The translations under genes and the position numbers were made by a program. From JAILEN01 sp036723975 (lineage in GTDB: Bacteria > Bacillota > Clostridia > Lachnospirales > Lachnospiraceae), in assembly GCA_036723975.1 (NCBI GenBank), contig DAIMGJ010000001.1, positions 124,001-188,000 on the forward strand: 64,000 bases of DNA, written 5' to 3'. Below are positions 1 to 8,106 of the stretch, piece by piece. How positions within the stretch are numbered: position 1 is the first letter of the stretch; each line of letters starts with the position of its first letter. Under the pieces are notes generated by a model. The model was not told the DNA's origin. It did not search any database and worked only from the letters and a program-made list of their open reading frames with translations.

Positions 1-191
1 ATGGGTACTTTTTTCAAGCATTTTTGTAAGACAATTTCAAAAGCTATTTTTACCGTTTTTCATAATTGTGTCCCTTAAATACAAGCACCACAAAATATTG
101 TTTTTATTGTTTTGAATTGTGTTATTTTTTGAAATATTAATTCAATTTGACAAATTATAGCTTCATTTTATTTAAATTGTCAAAAAACTCA
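1..191. other. AT-rich intergenic stretch
   Basis: Very AT-rich sequence before the first promoter. I see no ORF with a ribosome binding site and no convincing hairpin. It probably includes the upstream region of a gene beyond the left edge. Confidence 0.5.
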
Positions 192-220
192 TTGACAAAT
201 ACCCTGCTTGGTGTTACTAT
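192..220 (+). promoter_or_regulatory. sigma-A-type promoter of the structured RNA
   Basis: TTGACA at 192-197, a 17-base spacer, then TACTAT at 215-220. This is a near-consensus housekeeping promoter. Transcription should start near 227. No protein-coding gene follows on this strand before the terminator at 502-541, so it most likely drives an RNA gene. Confidence 0.8.
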
Positions 221-226
221 AAGGTC

Positions 227-541
227 ACAAAAAAGAACACCTCCTATCGGAGAACAAAGGAGGGTTCAAGGTACTATAGGATGATTTGAAAGGAGGCCGT
301 TAGCGTAAGAAACTAAGACCAAATGTAAGCCGGAGTCTAGCCGGTAAATTCTAGACACGATGAAAAGACCGGGGACCAAGCTCTTAGACAAAGGCTGTTT
401 TAGCCGTGAAGGTAAATGTGAAAGAGGATATGATTCAAAAGGCTTTCATCGGAATATAGGAGGATGTCCGCGAATGGACAAAATAGAAGTACAATTTAAG
501 GAATAGACGGTATCCGGTGTAAGGATTACCGTCTATTTCAT
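227..541 (+). ncRNA. ~310-nt structured RNA of unidentified class
   Basis: The stretch lies between a strong promoter and a strong intrinsic terminator and has no credible ORF. It contains several local hairpins: CCTCC 240-244 with GGAGG 259-263, GTCTAG 335-340 with CTAGAC 351-356, GGCT 393-396 with AGCC 402-405, and GTCC 466-469 with GGAC 476-479. Purine-rich SD-like segments (GAAAGGAGG near 288-296, AGGAGGATG near 459-467) are not followed by long frames. I could not match it to tmRNA, RNase P RNA, SRP RNA or a T-box by their conserved cores. A 6S-like, raiA-motif or other clostridial RNA remains possible. The ends are inferred from promoter and terminator positions. Confidence 0.6.
502..541. 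terminator. bidirectional terminator
   Basis: Perfect 11-bp stem: AATAGACGGTA (502-512) pairs with TACCGTCTATT (527-537), followed by a T-rich run. It ends the plus-strand RNA. It also sits immediately beyond the stop codon of the minus-strand glycosyltransferase, so it likely serves both. Confidence 0.85.
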
Positions 542-1752
542 TTTGTATTAATCTGCTCTATGAATCGGATTAATTCCTGTCCATGGTTATCCCAGCTAAA
601 CTTACGCTCCGCCAGTTCCAAACCGTTTTTCGCAATGATACACAAATCATCCGTGGTCATGGAATCCAATCGGTCTTTTAATTTATTCAAACCCTTTTCA
701 CTGTAGGAAATCACGTTCACCGCATCTTTGATATCATTATCAAACATCAAGGACATATCCGAAATACAAACCGACCCGCTTGCCCACGCAGAAGTTACTC
801 TGTCATGAAGTCCGCAGGCAAACATGGGATTGATATCCAGCACAAATTGATAACGTCCCATAAGTTGCACGGAAGCCACCATAGATCTTGCCGGCAAGAA
901 TCGAATTCTTTCGTTCGAAGCAATTGCAGAGTTTTCCCAGCCTTCCCCCACTACCACAAGTGGATAAGTTGCATCGGAGAGTTGTTCTAATACCACTTCC
1001 CGTTTTTGATTGCGTTTCTTTTGGTCAACGAGAAACATACAGTTTAACAGTTCAGCAAAGCCGCTCATCTCGTAAAAGTCCTGAATATAGGCATCCACTT
1101 CTTCCTCCGTCTTTGCGCCGCTATATTTCTTCAAAAGATCCAACAAGCAATCCTCAATGGGTTTTGTGGTGTCCTGCCACGCGTCCCACAAGTCCAGTGC
1201 CAATTGATAAGTCGCATTGTTGATTTGGTTACGAAGCGCCAAAATCTTCTCATCCAGTTCCTCGTCTTTTAAATAAGTTCCGGTAAAAAGAATTCCCTTT
1301 TCTCTTTCTTCAAAGGGTGCACCACAAAAAGCCTTTGTACCTGCAATCGGAAGAAGTTTTGCATCCCTGATATATGGATAGTATTTCTTCATGTAGTCTA
1401 CATGAAAACGATCGATTCCAAGGGTATAATATCGCTCAATGGGAAACACAAGTCCCGGATGATGATACAAAGGATGATCCAAAATATAATTGATAAAAGG
1501 CGCATTTATCTCATTCAACACTCGCTTTCCTCTATCATCAATCAGATATGGCAATCTGGAATTTATATCCAAAACCGCATCGAAGGTTTTTCCCATCACT
1601 GTTTCCAGCAAAGAATAATCCGCCTCGTTTTCATCGAAATCAAGACGGACTACCTCCACATTCTTCCGCTCCAGTACCTCTTGGATACGATCCAAGAAAA
1701 AAGAACCGGAAAAATAACATAATTCTTTTGTCGACGCAATCAAAATCTTCAT
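538..1752 (-). CDS. CgeB-like glycosyltransferase family protein
   Basis: 404 aa from the ATG at 1752. The longer frame to 1806 overlaps map and starts with an unlikely Arg-rich stretch, so I chose MKILIAS. An AGAGG site lies about 11 bases upstream. The N-terminal half resembles the DUF3880/CgeB N-domain (MKILIASTKELCYF). The C-terminal third (GEGW, then ADLFL-like DINPMFACGLHDRVTSAWASG, EKGLNKLKDRL) has the layout of the glycosyl-transferase group 1 domain seen in CgeB-type spore-coat or flagellar glycan proteins. Its start overlaps the map stop codon by one base (TAATG), so the two are translationally coupled. Donor and acceptor are unknown. Confidence 0.7.
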   Translation of the reverse strand: MKILIASTKELCYFSGSFFLDRIQEVLERKNVEVVRLDFDENEADYSLLETVMGKTFDAVLDINSRLPYLIDDRGKRVLNEINAPFINYILDHPLYHHPGLVFPIERYYTLGIDRFHVDYMKKYYPYIRDAKLLPIAGTKAFCGAPFEEREKGILFTGTYLKDEELDEKILALRNQINNATYQLALDLWDAWQDTTKPIEDCLLDLLKKYSGAKTEEEVDAYIQDFYEMSGFAELLNCMFLVDQKKRNQKREVVLEQLSDATYPLVVVGEGWENSAIASNERIRFLPARSMVASVQLMGRYQFVLDINPMFACGLHDRVTSAWASGSVCISDMSLMFDNDIKDAVNVISYSEKGLNKLKDRLDSMTTDDLCIIAKNGLELAERKFSWDNHGQELIRFIEQINTK

Positions 1753-2621
1753 TAGCGTGAAATAACCTCTGCGCCTTCTTCTGTCACCAGAATCTGGTAT
1801 TCCCACTGAGCGGATGGTTTTCCGTCCATGGTATAGACTTCCCAGCCGTTTTCTTTGTCTGTGAAAATCTGAGCCGTTCCCATATTAATCATAGGCTCGA
1901 TGGTAAACATCATGCCCGGAACAATAAGCATATCTTCCCCTGCGTTGGAACAATATCCAACCCATGGTTCCTCGTGGAATTCCAAACCAACTCCATGTCC
2001 GCCGATTTCGCGAACCACGGAATAGCCGTTTGCTTCCGCGTGCTCATGAATCACCTGTGCCATATCTCCAAGGAAGGTCCACGGTTTTACCGCCGCAAGT
2101 CCTAAGTCGCAGCATTCCTTGGTCACCTCCACCAAGCGTCTCTTTTCCTCGCTGACATTTCCAATCATATACATGCGAGAGGAATCGGAAAAATATCCAT
2201 CTAAAATCGTAGAACAATCCACGTTAATAATATCGCCGTCTTTTAATACAACATCCTTGGAAGGAATGCCGTGGCATACCTGATCGTTGATTGAAGTACA
2301 TACGCTCTTTGGAAATCCCTCGTAGTTTAACGGTGCGGGAATCCCTCCCATCTTCTTTGTGGTTTCATAAACGATATCATCAATTTCCTGTGTCGTCATA
2401 CCGACACGGATTGCCTCACCCACTGCATCCAAACACGCCATATTAATCACTGCAGACTCTTTAATCTTTTGAATTTGTTCCGGTGTTTTAATAATATCAT
2501 GATCCGGCACAATATGTCCGTTTAAAGCAAAGGTCTCAATTTTTTTATCAAAACGTTCATGACACTGCTTATACTTTTTTCCGCTGCCACACCAGCAGAG
2601 ATCATTTCTACCAAGTTTCAT
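1752..2621 (-). CDS. map: type I methionine aminopeptidase with SEC-C zinc motif
   Basis: 289 aa. Removes the initiator methionine from nascent proteins in the cytoplasm. An N-terminal SEC-C-type zinc motif (C9, C11, C20, H21 in LCWCGSGKKYKQCH) is followed by the pita-bread peptidase fold. Visible active-site segments are the His in DQVCHGIPS, the metal-binding Asp residues in NVDCSTILDGYFSDSS, the His in GGHGVGLEFHEEP, and Glu residues in FTIEPMI and ILVTEEG. The SEC-C extension is common in clostridial MetAPs and is thought to aid ribosome association. RBS AAGGAAG precedes the start. It lies in a run of minus-strand genes from 4477 down to 538. Confidence 0.95.
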   Translation of the reverse strand: MKLGRNDLCWCGSGKKYKQCHERFDKKIETFALNGHIVPDHDIIKTPEQIQKIKESAVINMACLDAVGEAIRVGMTTQEIDDIVYETTKKMGGIPAPLNYEGFPKSVCTSINDQVCHGIPSKDVVLKDGDIINVDCSTILDGYFSDSSRMYMIGNVSEEKRRLVEVTKECCDLGLAAVKPWTFLGDMAQVIHEHAEANGYSVVREIGGHGVGLEFHEEPWVGYCSNAGEDMLIVPGMMFTIEPMINMGTAQIFTDKENGWEVYTMDGKPSAQWEYQILVTEEGAEVISR

Positions 2622-2633
2622 TTTTCTTCCTTC

Positions 2634-3344
2634 TTACTTTTTATCTATAGTTACCTGGACATCATGTACCAAGGTCACGTTTCCAAAATTAATACGGTCC
2701 CAGACTTTTTTATTTACCTTTACGGTAATGTCGTTTTCCTTCAACCACTGCTCATAGTCATAGCCATCATAGGAATAGCCCGCATAAGACTTTCCGGTCT
2801 CAGTCGCCAATCGCATCTGATACTTCTCTGCCAAAGCAATCTTTCGCATGGAGTCATTTAAAACTTCATAATCCACCGGAAGATTATCCTTTTGCACATC
2901 GTACAAATCTTCCCAAAAATCCGTACGGCGCTGTTCCAATGCAGTCTTTTCTTCTTCAGAAAGAACCATACCGCATTCCAAAGCAGCATTATAAAACAAA
3001 TAGTCATGAACCGCCATATCCATGGCCGCATCTTTTGCACTTAACTGGACAAAGCTTTGGTTGGTGTGAACGTTCCAAAACGCTCTGGTATTCTTCGCAT
3101 CATACACCAGCGCCTTCTCCTCCACGCTTCGCTCCTCATAAACAACATAAAAAGCCAAATCACGAAGCGTCAAATCCTGGACATCCACCTTTACCGCTAC
3201 CGCATCCAAATTCTCACTGTAAATCAAATACTGTCTTGACTGATAACTCAAAAGAGATGCAACGCCAACTGCCGCAATCACGGTAAGAATTACCGCTGTC
3301 CGCAGTATCTTTTCTGTTAGTTTTGTTTTCGATTTATGTTTCAT
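2634..3344 (-). CDS. membrane-anchored extracytoplasmic protein of unknown function
   Basis: 236 aa from the ATG at 3344. A TTG at 3359 is an alternative start. After a basic N-terminus (MKHKSKTKLTEK) there is one membrane segment at about residues 15-36, so most of the protein should lie outside the cell. The part after it (LTLRDLAFYVVYEE..., helices rich in A/E/Q, CGMVLSEEEK) is faintly reminiscent of SurA/PrsA-type chaperone N-domains, but no parvulin core is visible. I do not assign a function. It sits between the NlpC/P60 hydrolase and map with short gaps, so co-transcription with both is likely. Confidence 0.65.
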   Translation of the reverse strand: MKHKSKTKLTEKILRTAVILTVIAAVGVASLLSYQSRQYLIYSENLDAVAVKVDVQDLTLRDLAFYVVYEERSVEEKALVYDAKNTRAFWNVHTNQSFVQLSAKDAAMDMAVHDYLFYNAALECGMVLSEEEKTALEQRRTDFWEDLYDVQKDNLPVDYEVLNDSMRKIALAEKYQMRLATETGKSYAGYSYDGYDYEQWLKENDITVKVNKKVWDRINFGNVTLVHDVQVTIDKK

Positions 3345-3364
3345 ATTGCAATATCCCAAAGCAT

Positions 3365-4477
3365 TTACAAAACTCTCCGTATTGCAAGTATCGGTTTACA
3401 TGCAACAGCACGGTCACAGGTGATACCTGCTCTGGTACTCTGCGCTTCCACAATGGTTCCCGATCCGGTATAGATTCCAACGTGTCCAGGATAACATACA
3501 ATGTCTCCGGCCTGAATGCAGTCGAAGCTTACTTCCTGACCCACGCTTCGCAGCGATACCGACGTTGCCCGTCCACTTCCGAGACTGATTCCAAAATTTC
3601 TGTATACGGACTGAACAAATCCCGAACAATCACACCCTTCTGTCAAAGAAGTGCCACCCCAGACATAGGGATTCCCCACAAACTGCATCGCGTAAGCTAC
3701 GACCGCAGAGCCACTGACTCCGGTTGTCGGGGTCGGATTCTTGCTCACTGTAGCTGTCGTTCCATCCGATGTGGTAGTCGGTTTTGCTGTAACTGCAGCT
3801 GCATTTGCCGCCGCCTGTTCTGCCGCACGTCGTCTAGCCTCTTCTTCTGCTTTTTTTCTAGCGGCCTCTCGCGCCGCAGCCAACTGTTGATCAAAGTCAG
3901 CCACCTGTGTCTTCTTTGCAGAAATCATACTGTTTAAAGAAGATTTCTTTGCAGCCAAAGTGTTCTGCTGACTTTTCAGATTTGCCCGCTCCGTCTCAAG
4001 TTGAGCTTGCATTTCCTGAATTTCTAACTGTGTGGCAACATAGCCATCCAATAAATTACGATCATACTCATAAATTGCGTTAGCGTATTCCACTCGGCTG
4101 ATAAAGTCACCGATACTTCCCGACTCCAGAAAAATCGTAAGCAAACTGTCATTACCGTGCTCGTACATATACTTCATACGAAGTTTCATGTTCTCGTACT
4201 GTCTCTGCTCTGCTTCCTGGGCAGCCTGAAGTTCGATACTCAATTCCTCAATTTCCGCTTCGCACTCGGATATCTGTGCTTCCAAAGAATTAATCTCCGT
4301 AAGGATAGCAACCAATTCCTGGTCCAATTCCGCAATTTCATTTTCCAACTGGGCCTTTTCGCTTTCCAACTGATTAATGGATTTTGCCGCCTGCGCAGAA
4401 CTGCTGAAAGCACCTGCCAAAACAGTTGCTAAAAGAAGAATCGAAACCAATCTATTTACAAACTTCATATTTGACAT
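3365..4477 (-). CDS. secreted NlpC/P60 (C40) peptidoglycan hydrolase with coiled coil
   Basis: 370 aa. A signal peptide (residues about 1-30, cut after SSSAQAA) is followed by a long heptad-rich coiled coil (about 32-210) like that of PcsB/CwlO-type hydrolases. An Ala/Arg/Glu and Thr-rich linker leads to a C-terminal NlpC/P60 domain (about 255-370). The catalytic Cys is in GCDCSGFV and the His in PGHVGIY. Such proteins cleave D-Glu-diaminopimelate bonds in stem peptides, and the coiled coil usually couples activity to FtsEX at the septum. GGAGAG lies 7 bases before the ATG. The stop is 20 bases from the next start, so it leads the downstream cluster. Confidence 0.88.
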   Translation of the reverse strand: MSNMKFVNRLVSILLLATVLAGAFSSSAQAAKSINQLESEKAQLENEIAELDQELVAILTEINSLEAQISECEAEIEELSIELQAAQEAEQRQYENMKLRMKYMYEHGNDSLLTIFLESGSIGDFISRVEYANAIYEYDRNLLDGYVATQLEIQEMQAQLETERANLKSQQNTLAAKKSSLNSMISAKKTQVADFDQQLAAAREAARKKAEEEARRRAAEQAAANAAAVTAKPTTTSDGTTATVSKNPTPTTGVSGSAVVAYAMQFVGNPYVWGGTSLTEGCDCSGFVQSVYRNFGISLGSGRATSVSLRSVGQEVSFDCIQAGDIVCYPGHVGIYTGSGTIVEAQSTRAGITCDRAVACKPILAIRRVL

Positions 4478-4586
4478 AAAGAAACTCTCCGTTTAATACA
4501 AAATCCTTATTTTATCTTATTAGAAAAGCACAGTTTTTGCAAGTATTACAAGGTTTTTCCATCCGCCAAAAGTCTGATATTGACGG

Positions 4587-4622
4587 AAAAAAATCCTCTG
4601 TCCCACTCAGAGAACAGAGGAT
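4587..4622 (-). terminator. veg terminator
   Basis: ATCCTCTGT (4593-4601) pairs with ACAGAGGAT (4614-4622). Read on the minus strand, the stem is followed by a run of seven T. It lies just past the veg stop codon. Confidence 0.8.
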
Positions 4623-4629
4623 AAAAGTT

Positions 4630-4872
4630 TTAGCATAATTTCATACGAATCTCTTTCGTAATAATGTCTGTATAGCTAAAAGATAACAACTGTGCCGGAT
4701 GATCGTCGTCATCGTCGTTTACCAGAATGGTGAACACACTCGGATAAGCCTCCTGGATAACACCTCTCTGAATATCGACTTTGTTACGGCCTCTATCCAA
4801 CTGAATCATAACTTCGCTGCCACATTGTTGCTGTACTGATGCACGCACTTTGTCGAAATCTTTTTGTTCCAT
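4630..4872 (-). CDS. veg: Veg family protein
   Basis: 80 aa from the ATG at 4872, with AGGAGGT nine bases upstream. The longer frame would read through the RBS. The sequence matches the small Veg family (IQLDRGRNKVDIQRGVIQEAYPSVFTI), an SH3-like β-barrel protein found across Firmicutes. In B. subtilis Veg affects biofilm gene expression and spore outgrowth; its biochemical role is unsettled. A Asp-rich turn (NDDDDDHP) is unusual. A near-consensus promoter and its own terminator mark it as a monocistronic, strongly expressed gene, as in B. subtilis. Confidence 0.92.
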   Translation of the reverse strand: MEQKDFDKVRASVQQQCGSEVMIQLDRGRNKVDIQRGVIQEAYPSVFTILVNDDDDDHPAQLLSFSYTDIITKEIRMKLC

Positions 4873-4924
4873 GTTCAATTGTACCTCCTGTCTATCTCCC
4901 CGCGAGGAGAACACGTTAAAGTGA

Positions 4925-4953
4925 AGTATAACACCAACGCTTTACTTTGTCAA
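4925..4953 (-). promoter_or_regulatory. veg promoter
   Basis: On the minus strand: TTGACA (4953-4948), 17-base spacer, TATACT (4930-4925). The -35 lies inside a palindrome, TACTTTG-T-CAAAGTA. Near-consensus, in keeping with the strong veg promoter known in Bacillus. Confidence 0.8.
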
Positions 4954-5020
4954 AGTAAGCATTGTGAAATCAACGAATATGTACTATCATTTATGTTAGA
5001 AAGTCTATATGGAGGGGCCT

Positions 5021-5743
5021 ATGCGAACCATACTTGATCTAGTATTTTTAGTCTTATTCTTGATTGTTAGTTTACCAATCCAAGGCATTTTGTGGATTAT
5101 CCGTAAATTCAATCGCAATGCCGCGGATATGGCATCATTACATATTGTAAATTGGGCTTTTACGGTTATCGCCTTTTTCGCCGGAGTAAAACCGAAGGTA
5201 GACGGCTTGGAAAACATACCAAGTGACCAGCCCGTTTTATATGTTGGAAACCACTTAGGATTCTTCGATGTAATTCTTACTTACCCGTTAATGAAACGCC
5301 GTACCGGTTACATCTCTAAAAAGGAATTTGAAAAAATTCCATCCCTCTCCACATGGATGAAACGTCTCTACTGTTTGTTCCTGGATCGGGGAAATCCAAA
5401 AGAGGGATTAAAAACCATCCTTACCGCCATCGACTATATTAAAAGCGGAATATCCATCTTTGTTTTTCCGGAGGGAACCAGAAGTCGTGACGGAGAACTT
5501 CACGAGTTTAAAGCCGGTGCCTTTAAAATGGCCACAAAAACCAACTGCCCCATCGTTCCCGTTGCAATCACCGGAACCAATGCAGTCTTTGAAGACCACT
5601 TCCCATGGATTAAAAAGCATCCGGTACAAATTACCATCGGAGAACCGATTATCCTTGATGAACTAGATGCAGAAGATAAAAAGCACATCTCCGAATATAC
5701 TCACAATGTAATCTCCGAGATGTTAAAAGAACAACGAAAATAG
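5021..5743 (+). CDS. plsC: 1-acyl-sn-glycerol-3-phosphate acyltransferase
   Basis: 240 aa from the ATG at 5021. The ATG at 5009 lies within the RBS GGAGGGG and is rejected. Transfers an acyl chain to lysophosphatidic acid in membrane phospholipid synthesis. Visible motifs: NHLGFFD (the NHx4D catalytic motif, about residue 77), the FPEGTRSRDG substrate-binding block, and a late VPVAITGT block. One N-terminal hydrophobic helix anchors it to the inner face of the membrane. It stands alone on the plus strand, divergent from veg. Confidence 0.9.
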   Translation: MRTILDLVFLVLFLIVSLPIQGILWIIRKFNRNAADMASLHIVNWAFTVIAFFAGVKPKVDGLENIPSDQPVLYVGNHLGFFDVILTYPLMKRRTGYISKKEFEKIPSLSTWMKRLYCLFLDRGNPKEGLKTILTAIDYIKSGISIFVFPEGTRSRDGELHEFKAGAFKMATKTNCPIVPVAITGTNAVFEDHFPWIKKHPVQITIGEPIILDELDAEDKKHISEYTHNVISEMLKEQRK

Positions 5744-5745
5744 TT

Positions 5746-5774
5746 GTGACGTGGGGGACAGCCCCCTGTCACAT
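5746..5774. repeat. 29-bp interrupted palindrome after plsC
   Basis: TGTGAC and GGGGG pair with CCCCC and GTCACA around a short centre. The stem is strong but no T-run follows, so it may be a weak terminator for plsC and the convergent reductase. It may instead be a REP-like element, since GTGACGTGGGGGACAG-type palindromes recur in many Firmicute genomes. I found no second copy in the window. Confidence 0.5.
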
Positions 5775-5776
5775 GC

Positions 5777-6811
5777 TTATACCTTGCGATTGCCCGCCAA
5801 CACTTCCCGATAATCCTCAAGGTTTTTTCGAAGCAGAGTAGGAATCTGCAATTCATAAGGGCAATGCGTCATACACTTTCCGCACTCAATACAGTCGTTG
5901 ATTTTTTCCATTTCCTTTTGCCAATACTCATTCAACCATGCTTCGCTGGGAGCACGCCGAAGCATCAGAGACATGCGGTTACACTGGTTGATTTGAATAT
6001 CTACGGTACAGGGCATACAGTAACCACAGCCGCGACAAAATTCGCCCATTAATTCTTTCCGTTCTGCGTCGATGAAAGAAGAAATTTCCTCATTCATCTC
6101 CGGAGTATTCTCCATATAGGAAATCCATTCGTCTAATTCTGACTGTTTTTGAATTCCCCAAATAGGCACCGCATTTTCATATTGAGATATAAACGCCATA
6201 GCGGCGGCAGCCCTTGTAATCAAACCACCTGCCAAGCCCTTCATCCCAATAAATCCCATATTATGCGAAACGCAAAGCGAGAGTAACTCCAATTCTTTCT
6301 CAGAAGCCAAATAACTCATTGGGTACTGCAAGGTATCATAAAGTCCAGATTCGATGATTTCTTTGGCAATCCCGAGTTTGTGCGCCGTTCCGGATATATG
6401 ACGGATTTTCCCGGATTTCTTTGCCTCTTCCATACACTCATACATCCCGGTTCCGTCATTGGGTTTGTAGCACTGCCCCATCATATGAAACTGGTAGATG
6501 TCAATGTAATCGGTTTTTAGATTTGTAAGAGAGGTCTCTAAATCCTTCCAAAAATCCTCAGGTGTCTTGGCAGTGGTTTTGGTGGCAATAATAATATCTT
6601 CTCTATTTACATAGCCGGTTCCAAAAGCCTCTCCCAGTTTTATCTCGCTGTCACTGTAGGCTCTGGCGGTGTCAAAAAAACGCATACCTCCATCGTAAGC
6701 GTTCCTAAGAAGAGAAACCGCCTCCTCTAATGAAACCCTTTGAATAGGCAGTGCGCCAAATCCGTTTTGCGGTACGGTAATTCCGGTACGACCAAGGGTA
6801 ACTTTTTTCAT
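5777..6811 (-). CDS. aldo/keto reductase with C-terminal Fe-S domain
   Basis: 344 aa. The N-terminal 260 residues form an aldo/keto reductase TIM barrel: FFDTARAYSDSE (catalytic Asp/Tyr region), ATKTTAKTP (Lys) and QFHMM (His). The C-terminal 85 residues hold Cys clusters: CRGCGYCMPC, and CIECGKCMTHCP, a classical [4Fe-4S] ferredoxin motif. This architecture is common in anaerobes and suggests electron input from or to ferredoxin rather than pure NADPH chemistry. The substrate is unknown. RBS GAGGTGAGG precedes the ATG. It is transcribed alone. Confidence 0.88.
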   Translation of the reverse strand: MKKVTLGRTGITVPQNGFGALPIQRVSLEEAVSLLRNAYDGGMRFFDTARAYSDSEIKLGEAFGTGYVNREDIIIATKTTAKTPEDFWKDLETSLTNLKTDYIDIYQFHMMGQCYKPNDGTGMYECMEEAKKSGKIRHISGTAHKLGIAKEIIESGLYDTLQYPMSYLASEKELELLSLCVSHNMGFIGMKGLAGGLITRAAAAMAFISQYENAVPIWGIQKQSELDEWISYMENTPEMNEEISSFIDAERKELMGEFCRGCGYCMPCTVDIQINQCNRMSLMLRRAPSEAWLNEYWQKEMEKINDCIECGKCMTHCPYELQIPTLLRKNLEDYREVLAGNRKV

Positions 6812-7051
6812 AAATCCTCACCTCACACTTCTACTAACAAATTATCAAATCTTTCCCTTTTTGTATTCTATATTATAGTGAATATTGAGCCGGATTTACA
6901 GAGGGTCTTCTTTTCGCATAGCTTCAAGCCCTAATAGATATCTGCATTTTAGAGAAACAGCCCCCGGCACATATACCTCATATTGATTCAGAAGTTGTAA
7001 AACGTATTGTTCTTAAAGTAGTGGCAAGGACACTTTGCCACTTAATATCAC

Positions 7052-7196
7052 AAAAGGCTCCGCAGTGTGCGGAGCCTTTTGCAATTAGCAAAGTCTTGTT
7101 TTATGATTCTTTAGTTTTCTACAGGAATATTTTTCTCGTCCAGTCCGGATATCGCTAACGCATCCTCCCTAGACATTCCTCTGGCAATACAGTTTT
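7052..7196. repeat. left copy of 145-bp direct repeat
   Basis: Matches 12864-13008 at a constant offset of 5812, with three mismatches that I can count (7066, 7143 and 7170). The repeat includes a terminator hairpin (7052-7080) and the last codons of an Rpn-family gene on the minus strand. The two copies have the same orientation and flank the whole signalling locus. Confidence 0.92.
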
Positions 7197-7197
7197 A
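7111..7197 (-). pseudogene. remnant of the 3' end of an Rpn-family gene
   Basis: The minus strand encodes the same C-terminus as the gene at 12923-13600 (NCIARGMS, EDALAISGLDEKNIPVEN, stop), with one change, K to R. Everything upstream of about 7197 is lost. It is a truncated copy left by duplication or recombination. Confidence 0.85.
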
Positions 7198-7354
7198 CAG
7201 TCAATCTAAAAATACGAGTAAAGAAAAACCTCGATAAAAACTTCCATAATTGTGCTACAATTCAACTGTGATGAAATTTCGTTATTATCAGATAAACACC
7301 GTGACCGATTTACAGGTTCAATATGTAAAATAAGGATACTATGTGAGGATGAAT

Positions 7355-8095
7355 ATGTTTCGTGTAGCCTTTTGTGACGATGATATAAACTACATAAATG
7401 GAATCGTAAACCAGTTGAGTCATGCTTTTCATCATGCAGGAGAAACCATTCAAATAGATTCTTTTTCAAATGGAGAGGATTTATTAAAAAGACTGAACGA
7501 TACCGGCTTCAGGATTAACCTATTATTCTTAGATATCGAAATGCAAGGCATGAGCGGTTTAAATGTAAAAGATTGTCTTTCTAATTACGATAGTGTTCAC
7601 CGCATTATTTTCCTGACAAGCCACAGTGATAAAATATATCAAGCCTTTGGGATAAAGGTTATAAAGTTCTTGGTTAAACCTGTTCCTGTTGAACTATTGA
7701 AAGAAGAAATTGTTCATGTGAAAAAAGAATGGGAATCACGTGTCATTATTAAATATGAAAACGGGAAAATAAAGGAACAGTTTTGTATAGAAGACCTAAT
7801 GTATATTGAAGCACAGGATGTTTATACAAAGCTGCATTTTTGCGATGGAAAAACATCCGGTTTAATCCGAAACAGTTTGACATGTTGGAATAAACGTTTA
7901 AGCGATTATCCGGTGGTTCAGATACATAAAGGAATCATCGTGTGTTTTTATCATGTTTCTTCTGTAAAAAATGATGACGTAATTATGGATGATGGAAATC
8001 ATCTAAAAATCGGAAGAAATTTTAAGAAAGAAGTAAACGAAAAATATAATGAATTTACTTTAATGGTTGTAAAACAAAGACTAACTGGGGAGTAG
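7355..8095 (+). CDS. LytTR-family response regulator (AgrA-like)
   Basis: 246 aa from the ATG at 7355, with GAGG six bases upstream; GTG 7343 and ATG 7349 are possible starts. The receiver domain (about 1-120) has the acidic pair (CDDD), the phosphoacceptor Asp in LLFLDIEMQGMSG, T/S in FLTSH and Lys in FLVKPV. The C-terminal LytTR DNA-binding domain (about 140-235) has EDLMYIEAQDVYTKLHF and VVQIHKG. LytTR regulators paired with GHKL kinases usually answer peptide signals and bind direct repeats upstream of target promoters. A fitting repeat lies downstream of the kinase at 9430-9456. The kinase gene follows after 11 bases, so the two form one operon. Confidence 0.92.
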   Translation: MFRVAFCDDDINYINGIVNQLSHAFHHAGETIQIDSFSNGEDLLKRLNDTGFRINLLFLDIEMQGMSGLNVKDCLSNYDSVHRIIFLTSHSDKIYQAFGIKVIKFLVKPVPVELLKEEIVHVKKEWESRVIIKYENGKIKEQFCIEDLMYIEAQDVYTKLHFCDGKTSGLIRNSLTCWNKRLSDYPVVQIHKGIIVCFYHVSSVKNDDVIMDDGNHLKIGRNFKKEVNEKYNEFTLMVVKQRLTGE

Positions 8096-8106
8096 AAGGA
8101 ATTAGC

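Larger units (their letters stand above)
6812..7354. other. intergenic region between the reductase and the response regulator
   Basis: Holds a hairpin at about 7021-7041 (GTGGCAA/TTGCCAC), the left copy of the 145-bp direct repeat (7052-7196), and a possible -10 element TACAAT at 7256-7261 upstream of the response regulator, without a good -35. No intact gene is visible. Confidence 0.6.

Noticed and set aside
227..541. T-box, tmRNA, RNase P or 6S RNA
   Set aside because: No AGGGUGGNACCGCG (T-box), no tRNA-like ends (tmRNA) and no conserved P4 core (RNase P) are visible. 6S cannot be excluded but is not supported.
3323..3937. 204-codon plus-strand ORF
   Set aside because: Antisense to the NlpC/P60 gene, with Cys- and Ser-rich composition and no RBS; a shadow frame.
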